Assembly (NCBI RefSeq): GCF_963976135.1
Contig: NZ_CAXBKN010000077.1
Span: 1-15,086, forward strand
Source: Maricaulis sp963976135
GTDB lineage: Bacteria; Pseudomonadota; Alphaproteobacteria; Caulobacterales; Maricaulaceae
Direction of reading: 5' to 3'
Length of the DNA: 15,086 nucleotides
Positions 6,154-13,974 of this stretch are shown one piece after another. The translations under genes and the position numbers were made by a program. Below the pieces are notes generated by a model. It saw nothing but the letters and a program-made list of their open reading frames with translations, was not told the DNA's origin and did not search any database. The stretch's first letter is position 1; each line of letters begins with the position of its first letter.

Positions 6154-6923
6154 CCCCGCTGCCCGCCTCACTGCTCGACGGCGATGTCGGTCATACGCGG
6201 CTGGGGCCCAAGCGTCACAGCCTGCGCTATCGCATGCATTCCGTCCTGCTTGATATCGACGGGCCGGAACTGGCCCGCATCCGCACACCCCTCTTCTCGG
6301 TCAATCGCTTCAATCTCGTTAGCTTCCAGGCCCGCGATCACGGCCGCGGCGAGGCTGAACTGAGGCCCTGGGTGCAGGACCTGCTGGACGGTGAGGCGGC
6401 GGATTTCCCCCTGGGCCGTGTGCAAATCCTCGCCGCACCGCGCGTGCTCGGCCTGGTCTTCAATCCGGTAACGGTGCTGTTTTGCCATGACCGGTCGGAA
6501 GCCTTGCGCGCCGTCATCTTCCAGGTCAGCAATTTCCAGGGCGGGCGCTGCGCCTATACTTTCGTGCTGCCGCCGGACGTTCCGGGGGAGAGTCTGCGCT
6601 TCTCCAGCAGCAAACGCTTCTTCGTCTCGCCCTTCAACGACACTAGCGGCGAATATCGCTTCCGGCTCGACCGCGACCAGACCGGTCTGCGCCTGGCGAT
6701 CCAGCTCTACCGCGAGGGCGCCTGCGTCCTGAGCGCTGTCCAGAAATGCACAATCCGGCCACTGACGGCACGCGCTCTTCTGCGCGCTCCGTTTTCGCTG
6801 GCCTTCAACACGATCAGGATTGTCGGCGCCATCCTGCTGGAAGCCCTGCGCCTTCGCCTCAAGGGGCTAAGGCTGTATACTCCCCGGCACGGCTCCATCG
6901 ACACCAGACCATGGAGACAATGA
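6150..6923 (+). CDS. DUF1365 family protein of the sigma-controlled lipid operon
   Basis: A 257-residue DUF1365 protein. Recognisable family segments are GHTRLGPKRHSLRYRMH near the start, FSVNRFNLVSF around 49-59, RVLGLVFNPVTVLFCHD around 99-115 and FFVSPFND. The family has no settled biochemical function; it co-occurs with COG2907 oxidoreductases and Cfa-type methyltransferases, and in R. sphaeroides a gene of this family belongs to the RpoE regulon together with a Cfa-like gene. From memory, family members usually have histidines in VHNTFGERHAY and FHVSPF; here these read VSNFQGGRCAY and FFVSPF, so three commonly conserved histidines appear replaced. Start and stop overlap both neighbours by ATGA. 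Membership confident, role inferred from context. Confidence 0.88.
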   Translation: MTPLPASLLDGDVGHTRLGPKRHSLRYRMHSVLLDIDGPELARIRTPLFSVNRFNLVSFQARDHGRGEAELRPWVQDLLDGEAADFPLGRVQILAAPRVLGLVFNPVTVLFCHDRSEALRAVIFQVSNFQGGRCAYTFVLPPDVPGESLRFSSSKRFFVSPFNDTSGEYRFRLDRDQTGLRLAIQLYREGACVLSAVQKCTIRPLTARALLRAPFSLAFNTIRIVGAILLEALRLRLKGLRLYTPRHGSIDTRPWRQ

Positions 6924-8170
6924 TGGATATCTATTCGGACCAGGCCGGTGACACCGGCAAACCAGAATCCGGCAACGTGCTGGACCGTTTCATTGCCAAC
7001 CGTTTGCGCCAGGCCCTGTCCGGTCTGGAAGCAGTCCATCTCGTCATCGAACTGCCCTCCGGCTACCGGCTTTCCTGCGGTGACCCGGCGGCGAGTGCCC
7101 AGGCCGAATGGCGATTGAAGCGCTGGAATGCGCTGTTGCGGCTGGCCGGAAGCGGCGCGCTGGGCTTCGCCGAGGGCTATGTGAATGACGAATGGGACAC
7201 GCCGGATCTGCGCGCCCTGCTCGACGTTCTCGCCCGCGCTTTCGACCAGATCAGTCTCGCCCGGGCGAAGGCCGGGCCGAGCCGTATCATCGGCCAGGTC
7301 CAGCACTGGCTCAACGCCAATACGCGCAGCGGCAGCAAGCGCAATATCGCCTTCCACTACGACCTGGGAAACGCCTTCTACGCACTCTGGCTCGATGCGA
7401 GCATGACCTATTCCTCGGCCTGTTTCGCGGCACCAGACCAAAGCCTGGAAGCTGCGCAGGCCGAAAAATACCGCAGGATCTGCGTCGCCGCGCAGCTGAA
7501 GCCCGGCGATCATGTGCTCGAGATTGGCTGCGGCTGGGGCGGTTTTGCTGAAGTGGCGGCGCGCGATTTCGGTTGCCGCGTCACCGGCGTCACCCTGTCG
7601 GCAGAACAGCTGGACTATGCCCGGGCCCGCATCGAGAAGGCCGGGCTGAGCGACCAGGTCTCGTTGGAGATCCGCGATTATCGCGATATCGACGAGACCT
7701 TCGACGCCATCGTCTCGATCGAAATGTTTGAAGCCGTCGGCGAAGCGCATTGGCCAGTCTATTTCGACCAGCTGGCGCATTGCCTGAAACCCGGCGGGCA
7801 TGCCGCGCTACAGGTTATCACCCTGCGTGAAGCGGATTTTGACAATTATCGCGGCACGGTCGATTTCATCCAGAAATATGTCTTTCCCGGCGGCATGTTG
7901 CCACCACCCTCGGCGCTCGGCCGCGAAGCCGGCCGGGCCGGGCTGGAGGATATCGGCGCGCGCATGTTTGGCGAGGACTATGCTGACACCCTGCAGCGCT
8001 GGCACGCCGACTTCAATGCGGCCTGGCCCCAGATCCGGGAATTGGGTTTCGACGACCGCTTTGCCCGCATCTGGCGCTATTACCTCGCCTATTGCGAGGC
8101 CGGTTTCCGCTCGGGCCGTTGCGATGTCGGTCAATTCGTCTATCGCAAACCCGACCCCGCCACGGCCTGA
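6920..8170 (+). CDS. Cfa/UfaM-family SAM-dependent fatty-acyl methyltransferase
   Basis: A 416-residue enzyme (415 if the adjacent ATG at 6923 is used; GGAG at 6913 suits 6923 better, while 6920 gives the ATGA overlap). Cfa-family proteins transfer a methyl or methylene group from S-adenosylmethionine to double bases of unsaturated phospholipid acyl chains at the membrane surface. Seen here: FHYDLGNAFYALWLD, SAM motif VLEIGCGWGGF (199-209), GVTLSAEQ, SIEMFEAVGE, DFIQKYVFPGG with Y320, and FGEDY with Y354. Compared with the E. coli Cfa bicarbonate site, E271, I300 and Y354 are kept, but the Cys139 position is S166 and the His266 position is Q298. The product may thus be a methylated unsaturated chain, as made by UfaM of R. 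sphaeroides, rather than a cyclopropane; this is inference. Last gene of the predicted sigma-controlled operon; 77 bases without recognisable content separate it from modA. Confidence 0.9.
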   Translation: MMDIYSDQAGDTGKPESGNVLDRFIANRLRQALSGLEAVHLVIELPSGYRLSCGDPAASAQAEWRLKRWNALLRLAGSGALGFAEGYVNDEWDTPDLRALLDVLARAFDQISLARAKAGPSRIIGQVQHWLNANTRSGSKRNIAFHYDLGNAFYALWLDASMTYSSACFAAPDQSLEAAQAEKYRRICVAAQLKPGDHVLEIGCGWGGFAEVAARDFGCRVTGVTLSAEQLDYARARIEKAGLSDQVSLEIRDYRDIDETFDAIVSIEMFEAVGEAHWPVYFDQLAHCLKPGGHAALQVITLREADFDNYRGTVDFIQKYVFPGGMLPPPSALGREAGRAGLEDIGARMFGEDYADTLQRWHADFNAAWPQIRELGFDDRFARIWRYYLAYCEAGFRSGRCDVGQFVYRKPDPATA

Positions 8171-8247
8171 GTCGCGGCTCTGGACCGCGCGGCCTTTCCG
8201 CCGTCAAATGGGGCGAGGGGCTTGTCAGCCCCCGGGAGCGGCGCGCA

Positions 8248-9030
8248 TTGGCCTGGACGGATCAGATACGCAGAATTTTGAGTGCCGGAGCGCTGGCACT
8301 TGTCTGGCTGTTTCACCCTGCGCCGGCCTTCGCCGAACAGGCGCTGGTCGCCGTCGCGTCGAATTTCAATGCTGCGGCGCGCGCGCTGCAGACCCGGTTC
8401 GAGCAATCTGGCGAGCACAGCGTGCTGATCACGCCGGGCTCGACCGGGCGGCTCCATGCCCAGATCCTCCACGGCGCGCCCTTTGATGTGCTGCTGTCGG
8501 CTGACCAGGACACAGTCCACCGCCTCGAGGCGCAGGGTCGAACCGTGCCCGGCACGCAATTTACCTATGCCGTGGGGCATATCGCCCTGTGGTCGGCCCA
8601 TGGCTCTGACACCTCCGGCCCGATAGCGGACAGACTGCGTGAAGGCCGCTACCGCACGCTCGCCATCGCCAACCCGGCCCTTGCGCCCTATGGCACCGCG
8701 GCCCGCGAGGCGCTGCAGGCACTGGAATTATGGTCCCCGGCGCAAGACCGCCTCGTCACCGGCGAAAGCATTGCTGCCGTCCAGGCGATGTTGATCACCG
8801 GCAATGCCGATCTTGGCGTCGTCCCGGTTTCCCAATTCGCCGGCACAGATATGAGCGACGACCCCGACTATTGGGCGATACCCCAGCATCTCTACACGCC
8901 GATCCGTCAGGATGCGGTGCTGACGCGGCACGGGCAGGACAATCGGGCGGCGCGGGCCTGGCTCGACTTCCTGGCGGGACCGGAAGCACGGGAGATCATC
9001 GCCGCCCATGGCTATGGTGTTGAGGAATAA
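8248..9030 (+). CDS. modA: Molybdate ABC transporter, periplasmic binding protein ModA
   Basis: A 260-residue periplasmic molybdate-binding protein. Residues 10-29 form a signal peptide ending in AFA before E30. The mature part carries ModA hallmarks: VAVASNFNAAARAL, GSTGRLHAQI, GAPFDVLLSAD, ANPALAPYGTAA and LYTPIRQDAVL, resembling ModA of Pseudomonas type. No ATG fits: I propose TTG at 8248, with GGGAG nine bases upstream and a normal-length signal peptide; the frame extends to 8092 inside cfa, which would put a long non-signal stretch first. Its stop TAA shares one base with the modB ATG. No ModE-type palindrome was recognised upstream. Confidence 0.92.
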   Translation: MAWTDQIRRILSAGALALVWLFHPAPAFAEQALVAVASNFNAAARALQTRFEQSGEHSVLITPGSTGRLHAQILHGAPFDVLLSADQDTVHRLEAQGRTVPGTQFTYAVGHIALWSAHGSDTSGPIADRLREGRYRTLAIANPALAPYGTAAREALQALELWSPAQDRLVTGESIAAVQAMLITGNADLGVVPVSQFAGTDMSDDPDYWAIPQHLYTPIRQDAVLTRHGQDNRAARAWLDFLAGPEAREIIAAHGYGVEE

Positions 9031-9701
9031 TGCCCGATCTCGGACCGCTCTGGCTCAGTCTCGAACTCGCGGCGATCACGACAGCGATCCTTCTCGTGCT
9101 CGGCACACCGCTGGCGTGGTGGCTGGCGCGCACGCGCTCGGTGCTGAAACCGGCGATCGAGGCCCTGACCGCCCTGCCGCTCATCCTGCCGCCGACCGTG
9201 ATCGGTTTCTATCTGCTCATCCTGCTCAATCCAACCGCGCCAATCGGCCGTTTCTGGCTGAGCCTGACCGGCGATACGCTGACCTTCTCCTTCACCGGCC
9301 TGGTCGTCGCCTCGGTGATCTATTCCCTGCCCTTCATGGTTCAGCCGCTGCAGAGCGCATTTGAAAGTGTCGGCCGCGCGCCGCTGGAAGCGGCCGCCAG
9401 CCTTGGCGCCTCGCCGCTCGACGCCTTCTTCAGCGTTGCGGCGCCCCTTTCCATCCGCGGTTTTCTGACCGCCTCGATATTGAGCTTTGCCCACACAATC
9501 GGGGAATTCGGCGTCGTGCTGATGGTCGGTGGCAGCATTCCCGGCCAGACCCGCGTCATCTCGATTGCGATTTTCGAACAGGTGGAGAGCCTGCAATACC
9601 AGGACGCCCATATCCTCTCGGGCATGCTGATCGCCTTTTCCTTTATCACCCTGCTGGTCGTCTACAGCCTCAATCGCCGGTTCCGTATCCATGTCGGATG
9701 A
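9030..9701 (+). CDS. modB: Molybdate ABC transporter permease ModB
   Basis: A 223-residue inner-membrane permease with about five hydrophobic segments (for example 9-33, 46-66 and 88-108). The EAA loop that contacts the ATPase is EAAASLGASPLDAFFSVAAP at 120-139, followed by the ModB-typical GEFGVVLMVGGSIPGQTR. GAGG lies five bases before its ATG, within the end of modA, and the gene overlaps modC by 11 bases, so the three genes should be translated in a coupled fashion. Length matches the family. Confidence 0.94.
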   Translation: MPDLGPLWLSLELAAITTAILLVLGTPLAWWLARTRSVLKPAIEALTALPLILPPTVIGFYLLILLNPTAPIGRFWLSLTGDTLTFSFTGLVVASVIYSLPFMVQPLQSAFESVGRAPLEAAASLGASPLDAFFSVAAPLSIRGFLTASILSFAHTIGEFGVVLMVGGSIPGQTRVISIAIFEQVESLQYQDAHILSGMLIAFSFITLLVVYSLNRRFRIHVG

Positions 9702-10791
9702 TCTGCTCTCCCTGCGGCTGCGCTCCCGGCGCGGTGGTTTCGACCTCGATATCGAGGCGGAAATTCCCCTCGCCGGCATTACCGCCGTGTTCGGCCCCAG
9801 CGGCAGCGGCAAGACAAGCCTGCTGCGCCTGATTGCCGGTCTCGACCGCCCCGATGAGGGCCGCATCGCGATGGGCGACGCGGTCTGGGCCGACCGCGCC
9901 CGGCATGTTTTCGTCCCGGCGCACCGGCGCCCGGTCGGGCTGGTGTTTCAGGATGCGCGGCTGTTTGCTCATCTCAGCGTGGCGGGCAATCTTGACTACG
10001 CGCAAGGCCGCGCGGCTGCGGATCTGGCCCGTTTCGATTACGAAACAATCATCGAGGCGCTTGATCTCGCCCCGCTTCTGCCGCGCCGGACGGCCTCGCT
10101 CTCGGGCGGCGAAGCGCAGCGCGTGGCGCTGGCCCGCGCCCTGCTGACCCAGCCGCGCCTGCTTCTGCTCGACGAGCCGATGGCCGGGCTCGACCATGCC
10201 CGCAAGGCCGAGCTCCTGCCCTATCTCGACACGACCTTGCGGCAATTGGGCATTCCCGCCCTCTATGTCAGCCACTCCGTCGAGGAAGTCGTGCGCCTGG
10301 CCGATCGCGTCCTGGCCCTGTCCCGGGGCCAATGTGTCGCGATGGGGCCGGTCGAGGATGTTTTCGCGCGGCTGGATATCGAACCGCTGGAGCTGGATTT
10401 CGAGGCCGGTTCGATCCTGGCCGGGAAACTGGTCGGCCAGGATGAACGCCTGCAGCTCAGCCGGATCGATATTGGCGGGCAGGTGCTGGAATTGCCGATG
10501 CCCGCCGCACTGCAGCCGGGCGATGCGGTCAGGCTGCGGATCCGGGCCCGCGATGTCGCGATCGCCACCCTGAAGCCGCAGGCGATCAGCATCCGCAATG
10601 TGCTCGACGGCCGGATCACGAGCATCACCGCCGATGCAAACTCCCCCTATGCCGATCTGACCCTCTCGATCGGCTCCAGCCCTTTGAAGGCCCGCCTCAC
10701 CCGCGCCTCGGTCGAGGCGCTGCAATTGGCGCCAGGCCTGGCCGTCTATGCCCTGGTCAAGAGCGCCAGTTTCGACCGCGGCCCGGGCTGA
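9691..10791 (+). CDS. modC: Molybdate ABC transporter ATP-binding protein ModC
   Basis: A 366-residue ATPase of the molybdate importer. Walker A GPSGSGKT (35-42), Q-loop Q87 in VFQDARLFAHLSV, ABC signature LSGGEAQR (137-144), Walker B LLLLDEP (157-163) and the H-loop H195 in YVSHS are intact. The C-terminal ~75 residues (from about RNVLDGRIT) form the TOBE/Mop-like oxyanion-binding domain found in ModC. It starts inside the end of modB. After the stop, an imperfect hairpin (GTCG/CGAC with CCG/CGG, 10794-10813) followed by GCTTTGC might act as a weak terminator, but it lacks a real T-run. Confidence 0.94.
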   Translation: MSDDLLSLRLRSRRGGFDLDIEAEIPLAGITAVFGPSGSGKTSLLRLIAGLDRPDEGRIAMGDAVWADRARHVFVPAHRRPVGLVFQDARLFAHLSVAGNLDYAQGRAAADLARFDYETIIEALDLAPLLPRRTASLSGGEAQRVALARALLTQPRLLLLDEPMAGLDHARKAELLPYLDTTLRQLGIPALYVSHSVEEVVRLADRVLALSRGQCVAMGPVEDVFARLDIEPLELDFEAGSILAGKLVGQDERLQLSRIDIGGQVLELPMPAALQPGDAVRLRIRARDVAIATLKPQAISIRNVLDGRITSITADANSPYADLTLSIGSSPLKARLTRASVEALQLAPGLAVYALVKSASFDRGPG

Positions 10792-10879
10792 TCGTCGCAG
10801 CCGGTCCGGCGACGCTTTGCGGCGTTGGCGCGACAGCGTATGAACAAGCCATGGCCGGTCTTCTTCCAAGGAATTGCCA

Positions 10880-12031
10880 ATGACCCAAGTGATCGACAAC
10901 AAGCCACTCGCCGGCCTCAAGGTTCTCGAACTGGCGCGCGTGCTGGCCGGGCCCTGGATCGGCCAGACCCTGGCCGATCTCGGCGCCGATGTCATCAAGG
11001 TCGAGGCACCGCGCGGCGATGATACCCGCCATTGGGGGCCTCCCTGGGTCGAACATGAGAGCGGCCGGGCGGCGGCCTATTATCATTCCTGCAATCGCGG
11101 CAAACGCTCGATCGCGCTCGACTTCAAACAGGCCGACGATCGCGAGACCGTGCTCAAACTGGTCGATGGCGCCGATGTCCTGGTCGAGAATTTCAAGGTT
11201 GGCGGCCTGGCGAAATACGGGCTCGACTATGACAGTCTGAAAGCGCGCAATCCGCGCCTGGTCTATTGTTCAGTCACCGGTTTCGGCCAGACTGGCCCCT
11301 ATGCCCACCGGGCCGGCTATGATTTGATGATCCAGGCGATGAGCGGGATTATGGACCTGACCGGCGAGCCCGACCGGCCACCCCAGCGGCTCGGCGTCGC
11401 CTTCGCGGATATTTTCACCGGCGTCTATGGCGTGATCGGTGTCCAGGCGGCCCTGGCCCAGCGCGAAAGGACCGGACTTGGCCAGCATGTCGATATGGCA
11501 TTGCTCGACAGCATGATGGGTGTGCTGGGCAATCAGGCGATGAATTATCTGACGACCGGCGTGGCACCGCACCGACTCGGCAATTCACATCCGAATATCG
11601 TGCCGTATCAGGAGTTTGCCGCCAGTGACGGCCATATCATCCTGGCCTGCGGCAATGATGGCCAGTTTGAACGCCTGTGCACGCTGCTGGATTTCCCGCC
11701 GGACGTGCTCGACCGCAACCGCACCAATGCCGAACGCGCGGCCAACCGGAACGAACTCGTGGCCCAGATCGCCGCTGCCATGGCGCGTTTCACGCGCGAT
11801 GACCTGCTCGGCGCGCTCGAGAAGGAAGGCATTCCGGCCGGACCGATCAATACGGTCGAACAGGCCTTCCAGGACGTGCAGGCCCGGCACCGCGGCCTGG
11901 CCATCGGAGCCGACGGCATTCCCGGCATCCGCAATCCGATCCGCATGTCCGGCGCCGAAGTCGGCTCGGGCAAGCGCTCGCCCGGTCTCGACGAACATGG
12001 CGCCGGGATCCGGGAGCATTTGTGGGGCTAG
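10880..12031 (+). CDS. Class III CoA-transferase, CaiB/BaiF family
   Basis: A 383-residue enzyme that moves coenzyme A between carboxylic acids. Family signatures: LKVLELARVLAGPW near 13-26, LADLGADVIKVE (31-42), VLVENFKVGG, SVTGFGQTGPY (131-141), GYDLMIQAMSGIMDLTG and the catalytic aspartate, most likely D177 in FADIFTG. The position occupied by His in the related alpha-methylacyl-CoA racemases is Y147, which supports transferase over racemase. The ATG at 10880 has AAGGA seven bases upstream; a TTG at 10874 is less likely. A weak sigma70-like pair, TTGCGG (10817-10822) and TATGAA (10839-10844) with 16 bases between, lies in front. Acyl donor and acceptor cannot be told; adjacent genes give no hint. 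Ends 7 bases from the convergent MCP gene. Confidence 0.92.
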   Translation: MTQVIDNKPLAGLKVLELARVLAGPWIGQTLADLGADVIKVEAPRGDDTRHWGPPWVEHESGRAAAYYHSCNRGKRSIALDFKQADDRETVLKLVDGADVLVENFKVGGLAKYGLDYDSLKARNPRLVYCSVTGFGQTGPYAHRAGYDLMIQAMSGIMDLTGEPDRPPQRLGVAFADIFTGVYGVIGVQAALAQRERTGLGQHVDMALLDSMMGVLGNQAMNYLTTGVAPHRLGNSHPNIVPYQEFAASDGHIILACGNDGQFERLCTLLDFPPDVLDRNRTNAERAANRNELVAQIAAAMARFTRDDLLGALEKEGIPAGPINTVEQAFQDVQARHRGLAIGADGIPGIRNPIRMSGAEVGSGKRSPGLDEHGAGIREHLWG

Positions 12032-12038
12032 GCTTCGG

Positions 12039-13715
12039 TCAGGCAGCGCGAATTGTGTTCAGGAACTGGTCGAACTCATCCTTCCAGGCGCCCTGATTGC
12101 GGGCCATGTCGGTGCAGGAATTGAGCACGTCGCTGGAGACCTGGTCGGTCTGCTGGGTGAATTCGGCAACCTGGCCGACATCGGTGGCCGCCTTGGTCGC
12201 CCCCGCCTGGGCCCGCTGGGCCGACTCGGCGATTTCCGAGGTGGCGACGCGTTGCTGTTCGATCGCTGCGGCCGAGGCCGTCGCCAGTTCGCCCAGCTGG
12301 GACACGGCTGCGAGCGCCGCCGCCGTCGACTTGGCGCAGGCCTCGGTCGAGGACTGGATCGCCGAGATGCGCTGGGTGATCTGTTGCGTCGCACCGGAGG
12401 TCTGTTCGGCGAGCGCCTTGACCTCGGAGGCCACGACGGCGAAGCCCTTGCCGGCCTCACCGGCCCGCGCCGCCTCGATGGTGGCATTGAGCGCGAGCAG
12501 ATTAGTCTGCGAGGCGATCGTGTCGATCAGATCGATAATGGCACCGATCGCCTGGGCCGATTCCGCCAGCTGTTCCACAACCTCGGAACTGACCCGGGTT
12601 TCCTGATCGGCGACCTGCGACAATTCACTGGTGCGGGCGACCTGGCTGGAGACTTCCGCAATGGACGCGGCGAGTTCCTCGGCTGCGGCGGCGACCGATT
12701 GCACGCTGCTGGCGGTCAGATCGGCGGCCTGGCGGGCCGAGTTGGACTGGCCGGCGGCCTCGCTGGACCGGGACTGCATCTGGCCGGCGGCCAGCTCAAG
12801 GCCTTCCGAGGAGCGCATGACACTCTGCATCAGATTGGAAGACGCCTCTTCAAAACGTTCCACGGCCTGGCGCGTTGCCGCCTGCTGGCGCATCTTCGTT
12901 TCGGCTTCGGCATCATCCCGGGCGCGCACTTCATCGGCCGCCGTCAGGGCTGCGTCCAGTTGCGACAGGGCGCGGCTCAGCTCACCGAATACATCGGCAC
13001 GTTCCTGGCCGGCAATTTCGATATTCCGGTCGCCGCCTGCCAGAGCCGTGACGACTTGCTGCACGCTGGTGACCGAATGGCGGATCGAGGTGCCGATCAT
13101 GATCGTCAGCCCGTAGAGCACACCGCCGGCGACCAGCAGGGCAACAATGCCAACCCAGAAGCTGAGCGTCTGCATGGCGTCAAGCTCGTCCCAACTGGCG
13201 CGCAGATCATCAGCCGTGCCATCGCGGACGCTCTCGATCATGGTGTCCATGCTGTCGTCGAATGCGGCCAGACGCTCGGTATAGGCCATGGTGTCAGCGG
13301 TGGTCAGGTTCTGGGCTTGCCCTTCGAGCTCGCCAAACAATGCGGTCAGGGCGGTATATTCGGCCTGGATATCGTCAAACGTCGCCTGGTAGCGCATGTC
13401 GAGCCCGATGGCCCGTGTGTCCGCGATCGCAATGCCCAGATCGGTCAGGTTGCCGCGCGCATCGGCGATGAAATCATCGGTCGGCAGCGCCAGCATACGG
13501 TAAGTGTCGCGCAGGAAGGAGGTCATGTCCTTCTCCAGCGCGTTGGCCGCGACATTGGCGACCGTGATTTGCCGGGACTCTGCTACGGAGCGCGCGACCG
13601 CAGTCCCGACCAGGCCGTTGACGACCACATAGAGCAGCATGGCGCCAATCGACGCGAAAGCGAGCAGGGACAGGCGCGCGCGCAGGGACATACCCTGCAG
13701 GTTCATCGTGGGCAT
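12039..13715 (-). CDS. Methyl-accepting chemotaxis protein
   Basis: A 558-residue transmembrane chemoreceptor. TM1 is about residues 15-37, a ~145-residue helical periplasmic sensor (38-183) follows, then TM2 about 184-208, a HAMP domain about 209-262 and a long coiled-coil signalling domain. The CheA/CheW-binding hairpin tip is unmistakable at about 396-438 (IASQTNLLALNATIEAARAG, then GKGFAVVASEVKALAEQT). The C terminus (FLNTIRAA) has no CheR-binding pentapeptide of the NWETF type. ATG 13715 is chosen because GGAGAG precedes it by five bases and TM1 then falls near the N terminus; the frame is open to 13817. The 259 bases upstream (13716-13974) contain no gene and only a hairpin beside proB; an A/T-rich patch near 13885-13900 could hold its promoter, but no good -35/-10 pair was found. 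Ligand unknown. Confidence 0.94.
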   Translation of the reverse strand: MPTMNLQGMSLRARLSLLAFASIGAMLLYVVVNGLVGTAVARSVAESRQITVANVAANALEKDMTSFLRDTYRMLALPTDDFIADARGNLTDLGIAIADTRAIGLDMRYQATFDDIQAEYTALTALFGELEGQAQNLTTADTMAYTERLAAFDDSMDTMIESVRDGTADDLRASWDELDAMQTLSFWVGIVALLVAGGVLYGLTIMIGTSIRHSVTSVQQVVTALAGGDRNIEIAGQERADVFGELSRALSQLDAALTAADEVRARDDAEAETKMRQQAATRQAVERFEEASSNLMQSVMRSSEGLELAAGQMQSRSSEAAGQSNSARQAADLTASSVQSVAAAAEELAASIAEVSSQVARTSELSQVADQETRVSSEVVEQLAESAQAIGAIIDLIDTIASQTNLLALNATIEAARAGEAGKGFAVVASEVKALAEQTSGATQQITQRISAIQSSTEACAKSTAAALAAVSQLGELATASAAAIEQQRVATSEIAESAQRAQAGATKAATDVGQVAEFTQQTDQVSSDVLNSCTDMARNQGAWKDEFDQFLNTIRAA

Positions 13716-13932
13716 CAAGGCTCTCCATGGCCCGAAGCGGGCGGCAGGGCAGGTGGTTTTTCCGGCATGTCGAGAACGCGCACGGCCAAACCCCCCACTT
13801 CGCGGCCATCCGGGCATCCGGGGCCGTCAAACGAGCCTCCACCTTCGACAAACAGGGTTAACGGAACGCTGGATCGCGCCTGCCCGCAGGATCATATTTT
13901 ATGCGAATTGATCGCGGCGTCTGCTTGATCGC

Positions 13933-13961
13933 GGGGTATGCCGGGCCGGAGCGCATGCCCC
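13933..13961 (-). other. Hairpin just after proB, possible weak terminator
   Basis: GGGGTATGC (13933-13941) pairs with GCATGCCCC (13953-13961) with one G-T wobble; an alternative stem CCGGGC/GCCCGG (13941-13946 with 13965-13970) overlaps it. On the minus strand the structure begins 14 bases after the proB stop, but no T-run follows. Termination is plausible but unproven. Confidence 0.35.
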
Positions 13962-13974
13962 CCAGCCCGGTCCG

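Noticed and set aside
8173..8189. Hairpin CGCGG/CCGCG as a terminator after cfa
   Set aside because: Only five base pairs and no T-run directly after it; the GC content makes such stems frequent by chance.
9670..10998. Long minus-strand frame opposite modC
   Set aside because: Antisense to an intact ABC ATPase with every motif present; no own motifs.
13870..13920. TGATCC on the minus strand near 13886 as a third sigma promoter in front of the chemoreceptor gene
   Set aside because: No TAnnnT-type -10 stands 17-18 bases downstream (AGCGTT there).
11616..13928. 770-codon plus-strand open frame opposite the chemoreceptor
   Set aside because: It runs through the end of the CoA-transferase in another frame and antisense to a clear MCP; its glycine-rich composition is that of a reverse-strand shadow.
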